Part shown: piece after piece, positions 7,638-14,527 of the stretch | Position numbering within the stretch: the stretch's first letter is position 1 | Layout: each line of letters begins with the position of its first letter | From: CAUPWF01 sp964369755 | Lineage (GTDB): Bacteria; Bacillota; Clostridia; Lachnospirales; Lachnospiraceae | DNA length: 20,435 nt | Direction: 5' to 3' | Assembly: GCA_964369755.1 (NCBI GenBank) | Contig: CAYJFY010000045.1 | Coordinates: forward strand, 1-20,435 | Position numbers and translations under genes: made by a program | Notes under the pieces: model-generated | What the model saw: the letters and a program-made list of their open reading frames with translations, nothing else | Told to the model about the DNA's origin: nothing | The model's database searches: none

Positions 7638-7695
7638 GTTGGGGACGTAGTTTTTTGACGTTTTTCTACGTCCCCAACGAAAAAATCCCTGTCCC
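7638..7695 (-). repeat. REP-like palindrome, copy A
   Basis: A 13-bp perfect inverted repeat GTTGGGGACGTAG (7638-7650 with 7666-7678) encloses a 15-nt loop which on minus reads AAAAACGTCAAAAAA. On its outer side on the minus strand lies the head GGGACAGGGATTTTTTC (about 7679-7695). The core GTTGGGGACG and head match the other three copies. It sits between the RAYT stop and the ppdK promoter; the hairpin lacks a U-tract, so it is not a standard terminator. Confidence 0.85.
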
Positions 7696-7716
7696 TTTTG
7701 CATTTTCTAGTATTTT

Positions 7717-8469
7717 TTACTCATTTTCTATCATTTTATAAATTCGCTTCGACTCATTGCATGAAATCCTCATTTGTTCTTCCGCTCTCTTTATGCACAT
7801 TTTTGCATAAGGTGCATATTCACGTACCGCCTCGACACTAATATGATTTTCATATGCAATTTCCTCAATCACATTCCTCATGATATGTTTTTTCAAAATA
7901 ATAGAATCCTCTTTAACATCCATTACCAACTGGTCAACTTCTTTCTCGTGGTATTGAAAGAACTTCCGCTGAGTCGGAAACCGATCTCTCACAGTCTGCT
8001 TAGCATTATCATGAATTAGATTTTTAGTATCCTCATAGTATTCTCTGATGCTAGAATACCCGAAATTGACAGCGTTTTTAATCATATTAGCCTTCGCTGG
8101 ATTACAATGAATATACCTCATGCATGTCCAAAAATAGACTTCTGTATCAACGCATTCGCTCTTGAAACGATCTTGAAACACATGTCCTTTTCTTTTGTTT
8201 TTGTAATTGTAATATTTAGCGTATTTGGCTAAGAGTATAGCCATAAATGATGATAGTTCTTGAAGTTCTTCTGACTTAATTAAGAAGTGAAAATGGTTTC
8301 CCATAAGGCAATATGCATATAACTCAACCTCATGTTCTTCCAACTCCTCTGATAGAAATTCCAAAAAGCGTTCTTTCTCTCTTTTTGTTTTAAGCATGGA
8401 TTCTTTGGCAATTCCATGCCCCATAACATGGTAAAATTTTGTTGGACTCTCCCTTCGTTGTTCTCGCAA
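7717..8469 (-). CDS. REP-associated tyrosine transposase (RAYT, Y1 HUH family)
   Basis: 250 residues starting at TTG with AGGAGG 5 nt upstream. The N-terminal part has KFYHVMGHGI, then YAYCLMGNHFHFLIKS with the HUH pair His59/His61, then a Tyr cluster YAKYYNYK (83-87) followed by RKGHVFQDRFKS, the layout of Y1 single-strand transposases of the TnpA-REP/IS200-like type. A basic C-terminal extension of about 80 residues (KEDSIILKKHIMRNVIEEIAY and onward) looks like an added helix-turn-helix region. Such enzymes cut and join single-stranded DNA at hairpins and are thought to maintain REP elements rather than move themselves. It is flanked by palindromes A and B with heads pointing inward, and two more copies lie about 10 kb away. 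Likely intact, since the HUH pair, Tyr and length are all present. Confidence 0.9.
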   Translation of the reverse strand: MREQRRESPTKFYHVMGHGIAKESMLKTKREKERFLEFLSEELEEHEVELYAYCLMGNHFHFLIKSEELQELSSFMAILLAKYAKYYNYKNKRKGHVFQDRFKSECVDTEVYFWTCMRYIHCNPAKANMIKNAVNFGYSSIREYYEDTKNLIHDNAKQTVRDRFPTQRKFFQYHEKEVDQLVMDVKEDSIILKKHIMRNVIEEIAYENHISVEAVREYAPYAKMCIKRAEEQMRISCNESKRIYKMIENE

Positions 8470-8487
8470 ATTAACCTCCTTCTGCGA

Positions 8488-8549
8488 TTAGGGACAGGCT
8501 TTTTTTCATTGGGGACGGGGGAAAACGTCAAAAACCTCCGTCCCCAATG
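8488..8549 (+). repeat. REP-like palindrome, copy B
   Basis: Head TTAGGGACAGG (8488-8498), a T-run, then CATTGGGGACGGGGG (8507-8521) pairing with 8535-8549 through 15 bp with one G-T wobble. The 13-nt loop AAAACGTCAAAAA is almost the same as in copy A and is not self-complementary. It lies between glyQS (stop at 8560) and the RAYT start, so it is in the RAYT 5' region. An 8-bp CCAATGGA is tandemly duplicated at 8544-8559, at its border with glyQS. Confidence 0.88.
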
Positions 8550-8559
8550 GACCAATGGA

Positions 8560-9948
8560 CTAAAACTTGAATTTTTCTTCAAAGTACCCTTTTAGGTCTT
8601 CGATTTTGATGCGCTCTTGCTGCATGCTATCTCTGTCACGTACAGTAACTGCTCCATCTTCTTCTGAATCGAAGTCGTATGTGATACAGAATGGTGTTCC
8701 GATTTCGTCTTGGCGACGATATCTCTTACCGATGTTTCCTCTGTCGTCGAATTCGCAGTTGTATGTTTTAGATAATTCTGTAAATACTTTTTCTGCGCCC
8801 TCGTTTAATTTCTTGGATAGCGGTAGCACTCCAATTTTAATCGGTGCTAGTGCTGGGTGGAAGTGCATAACTGTTCTTACGTCTCCACCTTCTAGTTCTT
8901 CTTCATCGTATGCGCTACATAGGAATGCCAGTACCATTCTATCTGCTCCCAGTGATGGTTCGATTACATATGGGATGTATTTTTCTTTTTTCTCATCATC
9001 GAAGTATGTCATATCTTGTTTCGACACTTCTTGATGTTGTGATAGGTCATAGTCTGTTCTATCTGCAATTCCCCACAACTCTCCCCAACCGAATGGGAAT
9101 AGGAATTCGATGTCGGTTGTCGCCTTGCTGTAGAAGCTTAACTCATCTGCCGAGTGGTCTCTTGCTTTGATTTCTTCTTCTTTTAGTCCTAGTGAGGTCA
9201 ACCAGTTTAGGCAGAATGACTTCCAGTATGCAAACCATTCTAAGTCTGTGTCTGGTGCACAGAAGAATTCTAACTCCATCTGTTCGAATTCACGAGTACG
9301 GAATGTAAAGTTACCTGGTGTGATTTCGTTACGGAACGATTTTCCGATCTGTCCGATCCCAAATGGAATCTTCTTTCTCGAGGTTCTCTGTACATTCTTG
9401 AAGTTTACGAAGATTCCTTGTGCTGTTTCTGGACGTAGGTATACTACATTCTTCGCGTCTTCTGTAACACCTTGGAATGTCTTGAACATCAAGTTGAACT
9501 CTCTGATTTCTGTAAAATTATGCTTTCCACAAGTTGGGCAATCGATGCCCTTCTCGTCAACATATTCTTTCATCTGTTCTTTTGTCCACGAGTCTACACT
9601 CTCATCGAATGTCACACCGTTTTCTTGTGCGTAATCTTCGATTAGCTTGTCTGCTCTGAATCGCTCGTGACATTCTTTACAATCCATAAGCGGATCACTA
9701 AATCCTCCTAAATGACCCGATGCAATCCATGTCTGCGGATTCATGAGAATCGCACAATCAACTCCTACGTTGTAAGGATTTTCCATGATGAACTTTTGCC
9801 ACCACGCTTTTTTTACGTTGTTTTTCAACTCAACTCCTAGATTCCCATAATCCCAAGTGTTTGCTAACCCTCCATAGATTTCTGAACCTGGATATACAAA
9901 ACCACGTGATTTTGCTAGTGCCACTATCTTTTCCATTGTTTTTTCCAT
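8560..9948 (-). CDS. glyQS: Glycyl-tRNA synthetase, dimeric (eukaryotic/archaeal-like) type
   Basis: 462 residues, typical for the single-chain alpha2 enzyme. It charges tRNA-Gly with glycine in the cytoplasm. Visible class II features are the N-terminal SRGFVYPGSEIYGGLANTWDYG segment, the Cys pairs CKECH and CPTCG of the insertion, GIGQIGKSFRNEITP with motif 2 and the following TREFEQMELEFF, and PSLGADRMVLAFL motif 3. The C-terminal anticodon-binding domain contains ALAPIKIGVLPL and RDRDSMQQERI. ATG start with GAGG about 10 nt upstream. It ends immediately before repeat copy B. The upstream gap of 91 bp is too short for a T-box leader and none was seen. Confidence 0.97.
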   Translation of the reverse strand: MEKTMEKIVALAKSRGFVYPGSEIYGGLANTWDYGNLGVELKNNVKKAWWQKFIMENPYNVGVDCAILMNPQTWIASGHLGGFSDPLMDCKECHERFRADKLIEDYAQENGVTFDESVDSWTKEQMKEYVDEKGIDCPTCGKHNFTEIREFNLMFKTFQGVTEDAKNVVYLRPETAQGIFVNFKNVQRTSRKKIPFGIGQIGKSFRNEITPGNFTFRTREFEQMELEFFCAPDTDLEWFAYWKSFCLNWLTSLGLKEEEIKARDHSADELSFYSKATTDIEFLFPFGWGELWGIADRTDYDLSQHQEVSKQDMTYFDDEKKEKYIPYVIEPSLGADRMVLAFLCSAYDEEELEGGDVRTVMHFHPALAPIKIGVLPLSKKLNEGAEKVFTELSKTYNCEFDDRGNIGKRYRRQDEIGTPFCITYDFDSEEDGAVTVRDRDSMQQERIKIEDLKGYFEEKFKF

Positions 9949-9992
9949 AATTTCTTACCTCACCTTATCTTTTTATCTCATTTTTTTCAAAC

Positions 9993-9998
9993 ATTATA
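9993..9998 (-). promoter_or_regulatory. Possible -10 box upstream of glyQS
   Basis: A perfect TATAAT on the minus strand lies 45 nt before the glyQS start. No convincing TTGACA-like -35 was found at 16-18 nt, so it is only a candidate; glyQS might also be read from the flavodoxin-like gene. Confidence 0.35.
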
Positions 9999-10039
9999 AT
10001 CAACCGTCTAAATCACAACTTGTACAGAATACTACCCCT

Positions 10040-10426
10040 CTACAACTCAGGTGCAACCAATTCTTTCCCTGTCAAATCGTAAACTTCGATGAAACCATCA
10101 CGGTCTTTCAACTTACTGGCAGCTGCTGTTGCCACAATGATCATTCGTTCTCTTCCAATTTCTTGGATGAAATTCAGCACTGCTGGGGGAAATGTCCCCG
10201 CCCAAATCGGGAATACTAGCACAATCTCATCTTCCGTCCCAGGCTCTTCATAGGAGATATTGATTTGCTTTGGCTTTTGTGCCATATAGCCACCCTTCAC
10301 AAAATTCAGCGGTCCTTTCCAGTTTATCCCGTCTTCTATCTTATTCGCCACCATATCATGCTTTCTTGCAATTTCATTTGCTATCTTCTCACTACGTCCC
10401 GTCCTCGAGAAATAATATACTTTCAC
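10040..10426 (-). CDS. Flavodoxin-like protein
   Basis: 128 residues, slightly short for a flavodoxin. The N-terminus VYYFSRTGRSEKIANEIA is the FMN phosphate-binding loop (S-R-T-G-R-S). FPIWAGTFPPAVLNFI around residue 73 matches the loop that packs on the isoalloxazine ring. FMN binding and a one-electron carrier or regulatory role are inferred; the partner is unknown. The start is GTG at 10426 with GGGGGTG just upstream, and the family N-terminus fits this start. It lies 91 bp upstream of glyQS on the same strand, possibly co-transcribed, and downstream of a hairpin and promoter at 10494-10554. Confidence 0.75.
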   Translation of the reverse strand: MKVYYFSRTGRSEKIANEIARKHDMVANKIEDGINWKGPLNFVKGGYMAQKPKQINISYEEPGTEDEIVLVFPIWAGTFPPAVLNFIQEIGRERMIIVATAAASKLKDRDGFIEVYDLTGKELVAPEL

Positions 10427-10493
10427 AATTCACCCCCAGATATCTGTGTTTAAAACACTTTCACGTCTTTACAAATAAATTTCGCATGTATAT

Positions 10494-10522
10494 AATATAC
10501 TCGAAAAAGGTATGTAATGCAA
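10494..10522 (-). promoter_or_regulatory. Candidate promoter of the flavodoxin-like gene
   Basis: Minus-strand TTGCAT (10517-10522), 17-nt spacer, TATATT (10494-10499), about 68 nt upstream of the GTG start. The -35 lies in the right arm of the hairpin at 10511-10554 as read on minus. Confidence 0.5.
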
Positions 10523-10554
10523 GCAAAACAAAATTGTTTTATTTGCATTACGTA
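10511..10554. repeat. Long AT-rich hairpin
   Basis: GTAATGCAA (10514-10522) pairs with TTGCATTAC (10543-10551), and AAAACAA (10525-10531) with TTGTTTT (10534-10540); one mismatch and one wobble interrupt the stem, and TA/TA pairs extend it outward to 10511-10554. On minus it is followed by CCTTTTTCG, so it could terminate transcription coming from the right, or it could affect the overlapping promoter. Confidence 0.6.
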
Positions 10555-10701
10555 ACTATTCAGCCTAAACATCTCGGATGGATCACTACGTGATCTATTC
10601 CGCTGTTTCACAGCTGCATCCTCGATTACGGCTAAGCGCCTTATGACTGANNNNNNNNNNCACAGTCCCACTTGTATTCAGCCGCAAGGCTGAATAGTTA
10701 C
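10552..10701. repeat. Inverted-repeat-bounded structured element with an assembly gap inside
   Basis: GTAACTATTCAGCC (10552-10565) is the exact reverse complement of 10688-10701. A further ATTCAGCC copy makes a tight hairpin with a GCAA loop at 10675-10696. Inside, GATCAC-TAC-GTGATC (10581-10595) and GCTGTttcACAGC (10602-10614) are further palindromes. The rest of 10427-10744 has no convincing gene on either strand; the minus frame is open through the gap but runs across the inverted repeats and is not protein-like. The gap itself suggests a repeat the assembler could not close. It could be a MITE, a structured RNA or a dispersed repeat. Confidence 0.55.
10651..10660. other. Assembly gap (10 N)
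   Basis: Ten unresolved bases between TTATGACTGA and CACAGTCCCA. The true length may differ from ten. Confidence 0.98.
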
Positions 10702-10744
10702 CGCAAAACAATAAATGAGATTCAGATAAAAGAGGGGAATACAT

Positions 10745-11197
10745 ATGGAAATCGAAAGAAAATATTTAATAGAAGACTGCCCAAAGAATTTGAGCGACTT
10801 TCCTTGCCGTCACCTAGAGCAAGCCTACCTCTGCACGGAGCCAGTGGTTCGAATCCGTCGTGATGATGACCGCTATGAACTAACTTATAAATCAAAAGGG
10901 CTTATGATTCGTGAAGAATACAATCACCCACTTACAGAAACTGCCTATCTCCATCTGAGAGAGAAAGCAGATGGAGCCATCATAAGCAAGACACGCTATC
11001 TCATTCCATATGAGACTTATACCATTGAATTGGATGTATTTGAAGAAACACTCGCTCCATTAATTCTCGCAGAAGTAGAGTTCCAGACCGAGGCAGAAGC
11101 ATTAAACTTCGTACCACCATCTTGGTTTGGAGAAGATGTGACTCTCTCCTCCAAATACCATAACAGCAATCTCTCAAAAATGACGATGCCAGATTAA
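10745..11197 (+). CDS. CYTH domain protein (triphosphate tunnel family)
   Basis: 150 residues. The N-terminal MEIERKYL is the E-x-E-x-K signature of CYTH proteins, which hydrolyse triphosphates (inorganic triphosphate, thiamine triphosphate) or in a few cases make cAMP, using metal-binding acidic residues in a beta tunnel. Later strand motifs fit: PVVRIRRDDDRYELTYKSKG, SKTRYLIPY, YTIELDVFEE and LILAEVEFQTEAEA. The length is the compact bacterial form without a CHAD domain. Start ATG with GAGGGG 7 nt upstream. It is alone on plus, and its 3' end overlaps a hairpin shared with the convergent FAD-protein gene. Substrate cannot be read from sequence. Confidence 0.88.
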   Translation: MEIERKYLIEDCPKNLSDFPCRHLEQAYLCTEPVVRIRRDDDRYELTYKSKGLMIREEYNHPLTETAYLHLREKADGAIISKTRYLIPYETYTIELDVFEETLAPLILAEVEFQTEAEALNFVPPSWFGEDVTLSSKYHNSNLSKMTMPD

Positions 11198-11210
11198 AGG
11201 CACCGTCATT
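11179..11210. terminator. Shared terminator between CYTH gene and FAD-protein gene
   Basis: AATGACGATGCC (11179-11190) pairs with 11199-11210 with one A-C mismatch around an 8-nt loop. On minus it is followed by TTTTTGAG, a good tail for the operon ending at 11214; on plus the tail is ATATTAG. The left arm lies in the last codons of the CYTH gene. Confidence 0.75.
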
Positions 11211-11213
11211 ATA

Positions 11214-12605
11214 TTAGTTCTTCAGTTCTCTCGCCATCAAGACACCCATTGCCGAGGCCATCATAAGCCCCCGTGTCCAACCACTCGAATCACCTAGGCA
11301 ATACAACCCTGCTATACTCGTGTTGAATTGTTTGTCCATCTTCACACGATTACTGTAGAATTTCAATTCTGGCGAATACAATAATGTCTCATCCGATGCA
11401 AAACCAGGCACAAGCAGGTCCACTGCTTGAATAAAGTTGATGATATTTGTCATCGCTCGATACGGCATCGCCGCCGTAATGTCTCCCGCAATCGCATCTG
11501 GAAGTGTCGGCGTGAGGTTTGATCTCTCTAGCTCATCTTGCCATGTTCTCTTGCCATCCAAGATATCACCGAATCGCTGCACTAGAATATGTCCATCTGC
11601 CAACATATTCGTCAACTCGCCAACTTTCTTCGCGTATTCAATAGGCTCTCTAAATGGTTCCTCAAAATTATGGGAGCACAAGATGGCTAGATTGGTGTTA
11701 TTCGATTTTAAATCCTTGTAGGAATGACCGTTCACCACTGCCAAGTCATTATCATAATTTTCTTGGCTAACAAATCCTCCTGGATTCTGACAGAATGTAC
11801 GCACCTTGTTCTTAAATGGCTTCGGATACCCGATCAACTTCGACTCATACAACACATTATTCACATGTTCCATCACCTCATTTCGAACCTCCACACGAAC
11901 ACCGATGTCCACGGTTCCTGGCATATGCGCAATCTTGTGGTTCTGACATAGTTTCTCTAACCAGTCCGCTCCACGTCTACCTGTTGCAACTACAACACTC
12001 TCCCCCCTGATCTCAAAGGTTTCTTTCTGGGATTCCACAACCACTCCCACACACTGCTCTTCTTCTATTATAATGTCTTTTGTCTCGTGATTGAACAAAA
12101 TCTCAACCCCGCGCTCCAATAAATATTGTTCTATCTTATAATAAATCTCTTGCGCCTTCTCCGTCCCCAAGTGACGAATCGGACAATCCACCAACTTCAA
12201 ACTCGCTTGAATCGCTTTTTTTCGAATATCCTTAATCGCTTCTGACTGACCGACCCCTTCGATTTTATCATCTGCTCCAAACTTCAGATAAATCTTGTCC
12301 GTATAATCAATCGTCTCTTGCGCCTTCTCCGCACCGATGAGCGTTGGCAGGTCTCCACCCACCTCATAACTGAGGGATAATTTCCCATCTGAAAATGCTC
12401 CTGCTCCAGAAAATCCAGTTGTAATATGACAATTCGGTTTACAATTCACACACTTCTTCGTCGTTGATTTCGGACAACTTCTCTTCTCAATTGCACGACC
12501 TCTCTCAATGATGACAATACTCTTATCACATCCTAATTCCACCAGCTCCAACGCTGTAAAAATCCCTGCTGGACCCGCTCCAACTATAATCACATCTTTT
12601 TTCAT
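11214..12605 (-). CDS. FAD-dependent dehydrogenase-like protein (COG2509 type)
   Basis: 463 residues from the ATG at 12605, which has AGGGAGG 5 nt upstream and puts the dinucleotide-binding loop VGAGPAG at the usual place (8-14). An open extension to 12662 encodes no family sequence and crosses a DNA repeat, so it was not used. A Cys cluster C44, C52, C55, C59 (CVNCKPNC) followed by TGFSGAGAFSDGKL is characteristic of this uncharacterised flavoprotein family, as is the C-terminal GLYCLGDSSGWTRGLMMASAMG. Redox function is inferred; substrate is unknown. It is the last gene of the minus-strand group starting at DJ-1/M16 and ends at a good terminator. Confidence 0.88.
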   Translation of the reverse strand: MKKDVIIVGAGPAGIFTALELVELGCDKSIVIIERGRAIEKRSCPKSTTKKCVNCKPNCHITTGFSGAGAFSDGKLSLSYEVGGDLPTLIGAEKAQETIDYTDKIYLKFGADDKIEGVGQSEAIKDIRKKAIQASLKLVDCPIRHLGTEKAQEIYYKIEQYLLERGVEILFNHETKDIIIEEEQCVGVVVESQKETFEIRGESVVVATGRRGADWLEKLCQNHKIAHMPGTVDIGVRVEVRNEVMEHVNNVLYESKLIGYPKPFKNKVRTFCQNPGGFVSQENYDNDLAVVNGHSYKDLKSNNTNLAILCSHNFEEPFREPIEYAKKVGELTNMLADGHILVQRFGDILDGKRTWQDELERSNLTPTLPDAIAGDITAAMPYRAMTNIINFIQAVDLLVPGFASDETLLYSPELKFYSNRVKMDKQFNTSIAGLYCLGDSSGWTRGLMMASAMGVLMARELKN

Positions 12606-12621
12606 ATAAACCTCCCTTTCG

Positions 12622-12670
12622 CAAAAATCGCAACTTTGACCTTCTCTTGCCAAAAATCGCAACTTTGACC
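12622..12670 (-). repeat. Two exact 20-bp direct repeats upstream of the FAD-protein gene
   Basis: CAAAAATCGCAACTTTGACC occurs at 12622-12641 and 12651-12670, a 29-bp period. The second unit's end lies 17 bp from the start codon at 12605 on minus. It lies in the 103-bp gap between recO and the FAD-protein gene. It could be a binding site pair or part of a dispersed repeat. Confidence 0.9.
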
Positions 12671-12708
12671 CCTCGATACAAAGTACTGTGCAAAATCTTA
12701 CTTTCGCA

Positions 12709-13470
12709 CTATACTCCCTCCAACATGTTCAGACTGTGAAAACTTTTATCCACATGAAACTCCATATACTGATTCATGATCCTCTTCAAGTCCTCTAAAA
12801 CTTCATCACTCACTGCGAATGTGTACAAGTTACCAATCTCGCTGCTCACCACATACTGCATCGTATAGATGGTAGAGGTATGCCAGCTTAATTTGCTCCC
12901 TAGAAATCTTTCCTTCTCTAGGCAAACCTTACAGATTGTACCACCTCTACTAGGCATAAAGCAAGTGTTTTTTTCCATATCTTCGAATTTATTTTTTCCA
13001 CAGTTCACACACTGAAATACTTGTGGTCCTTCTCCCTGAATCGTCATCACCTTCAGTTCAAACACACGCCGCACCAACTCATAGGGAATCTCATTCTTCA
13101 CCAGCACTCTCAATGTCTGGTACAACAGCTTGAGCATCTCTGTTTCATCATTCCCCTCACGAGAATAGTAGCTTGCAAGCTCCAGAAAATAAAACCCAAG
13201 AAATGCCCCCTCTATATTCGTGCGCAATTCCGCAAAATAATTCTCCACCTTTGCCTGATTCAATGTATAGGAATTTCTGCCTTGATACAAGGTAAATGTG
13301 CCAAATACAAAAGGATTGGTCGCGCTGACCAAGGAGCTATTGGGTCTTCTAGCCCCCTTTGCAAATGCCGAGATTCTCCCCCGCTCTCGCGTCAGAATCT
13401 CGACCCTTCTGTCATACTCACCAATCCCACCTGCTACAAGAATCATTCCCGTCACTTCTATCTGATTCAC
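12709..13470 (-). CDS. recO: DNA repair protein RecO
   Basis: 253 residues from a GTG at 13470 that gives NQIEVTGMILVAGGIGEYDRRVEILTRERG, the normal RecO N-terminus (OB fold); a longer reading from TTG at 13542 overlaps the end of era and adds 24 residues of no family resemblance. The core contains ISAFAKGARRPNSSL and LYQGRN. A zinc-type CVNCGKNKFE ... CKVC lies in the C-terminal half. RecO helps RecR load RecA on single-stranded DNA covered by SSB. It follows era by 62 bp on the same strand, a pairing common in Firmicutes, and precedes the FAD-protein gene. Confidence 0.93.
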   Translation of the reverse strand: MNQIEVTGMILVAGGIGEYDRRVEILTRERGRISAFAKGARRPNSSLVSATNPFVFGTFTLYQGRNSYTLNQAKVENYFAELRTNIEGAFLGFYFLELASYYSREGNDETEMLKLLYQTLRVLVKNEIPYELVRRVFELKVMTIQGEGPQVFQCVNCGKNKFEDMEKNTCFMPSRGGTICKVCLEKERFLGSKLSWHTSTIYTMQYVVSSEIGNLYTFAVSDEVLEDLKRIMNQYMEFHVDKSFHSLNMLEGV

Positions 13471-13532
13471 TGTATTCCATCTCTCTTTCCGCACATGATA
13501 ACATGCGACTATCTGAAATCTATCTTCAAATT

Positions 13533-14444
13533 CTACTTCCAACCCTCTTGATTATCTTGAGAGTAACCAAAATTCTTCATGAGAAAGTCACTATCTCTCC
13601 AATCCTTCTTCACCTTAACCCACAATTTCAGATTTACCTTCTGCTCTAACATCTGCTCTAGCTCATATCTTGCATTGGTGCCAATTTTCTTCAGCATTGC
13701 ACCCTGCTTTCCGATGATAATTCCCTTGTGGGAATCTCTTTCACAGATAATCGTGGCATCGATTTGTGCAATCTTCTTCGTAATCTTCATTGCATCGATG
13801 ACTACTGCAATCCCATGAGGAATCTCTTCATTCAGAGCATGCAATGCTTTTTCACGAATCACCTCAGCCGTTACTTGACGCATCGGCTGGTCCGTCACCG
13901 TATCTTCGTCATAGAACTGTGGTCCATATGGAAGGTATTGGAAGATTACCTTCTCCAACTCTGCCGTATTCTCCCCACTTCGGGCGGATACTGGGACAAT
14001 GGCTGCAAATTCAAATCGCTTGCTATAGGTATCGATGAACTTGAGAACTTCATCCTTTTGCACCATATCTATTTTGTTGATTACTAACACCACTGGTGTA
14101 TTCACCTTCTGTAATTTCTCTATGATATGTTGCTCACCGGCTCCGATAAAGGTACTCGGCTCCACAAGCCACAGAATCACATCCACCTCTTTTAGAGTTC
14201 GCTCTGCAACATTCACCATGTATTCACCCAACTTGTTCTTCGCCTTGTGAATCCCAGGTGTGTCCACGAATACAACCTGCCCCTCATCACGAGTCAAAAC
14301 GGTTTGAATCCGATTTCTCGTGGTCTGAGCCTTATTCGATGTAATCGCGATCTTCTGCCCGATCAAATGATTCATCAAAGTGGATTTCCCCACATTAGGT
14401 CTTCCTATTAAGGTTACAAAACCTGATTTATAATTATTTTCCAT
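13533..14444 (-). CDS. era: GTPase Era
   Basis: 303 residues from the ATG at 14444 (MENNYKSGFVTLIGRPNVGKST); an open extension to 14519 is not family-like. AAGGA is 11 nt upstream, and a TTG two codons earlier is a possible alternative. G-motifs seen: G1 GRPNVGKST (14-22), T in NKAQTTRNRI, G3 DTPGIHKAKNKLG, G4 NKID, G5 VSARSG. The C-terminal KH domain has IIIGKQGAMLKKIG and LKLWVKVKKDWRD. Era binds the 3' end of 16S rRNA and is needed for small-subunit assembly. It is 83 bp after the M16C peptidase gene and 62 bp before recO. Confidence 0.97.
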   Translation of the reverse strand: MENNYKSGFVTLIGRPNVGKSTLMNHLIGQKIAITSNKAQTTRNRIQTVLTRDEGQVVFVDTPGIHKAKNKLGEYMVNVAERTLKEVDVILWLVEPSTFIGAGEQHIIEKLQKVNTPVVLVINKIDMVQKDEVLKFIDTYSKRFEFAAIVPVSARSGENTAELEKVIFQYLPYGPQFYDEDTVTDQPMRQVTAEVIREKALHALNEEIPHGIAVVIDAMKITKKIAQIDATIICERDSHKGIIIGKQGAMLKKIGTNARYELEQMLEQKVNLKLWVKVKKDWRDSDFLMKNFGYSQDNQEGWK

Positions 14445-14527
14445 CTTCAATAACGTCCTTTCCCCAAAATCTACAAAGTCTACAACCTTGGATTTTTCTG
14501 CACTCGTAAAATAAGTCATTTCCTATA

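Noticed and set aside
7638..8549. CRISPR array or IS200/IS605 element
   Set aside because: Repeats are palindromic, few, oppositely oriented and without regular spacers; there is no tnpB or typical left and right end pair.
8280..8582. Minus-strand open frame of 100 codons overlapping the RAYT and repeat B
   Set aside because: It runs through the palindrome and overlaps the RAYT gene in another frame; no protein-like features.
9949..10039. T-box leader for glyQS
   Set aside because: The gap is only 91 bp and no T-box consensus or antiterminator was seen.
10450..10671. Minus-strand frame open across the N gap
   Set aside because: It reads through inverted repeats and an assembly gap and has no ribosome site or recognisable domain.
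12158..12178. CCGTCCCCAAGTGACG inside the FAD-protein gene, resembling a repeat arm
   Set aside because: No inverted partner or head lies nearby and it is in normal coding sequence (I-R-H-L-G-T-E-K).
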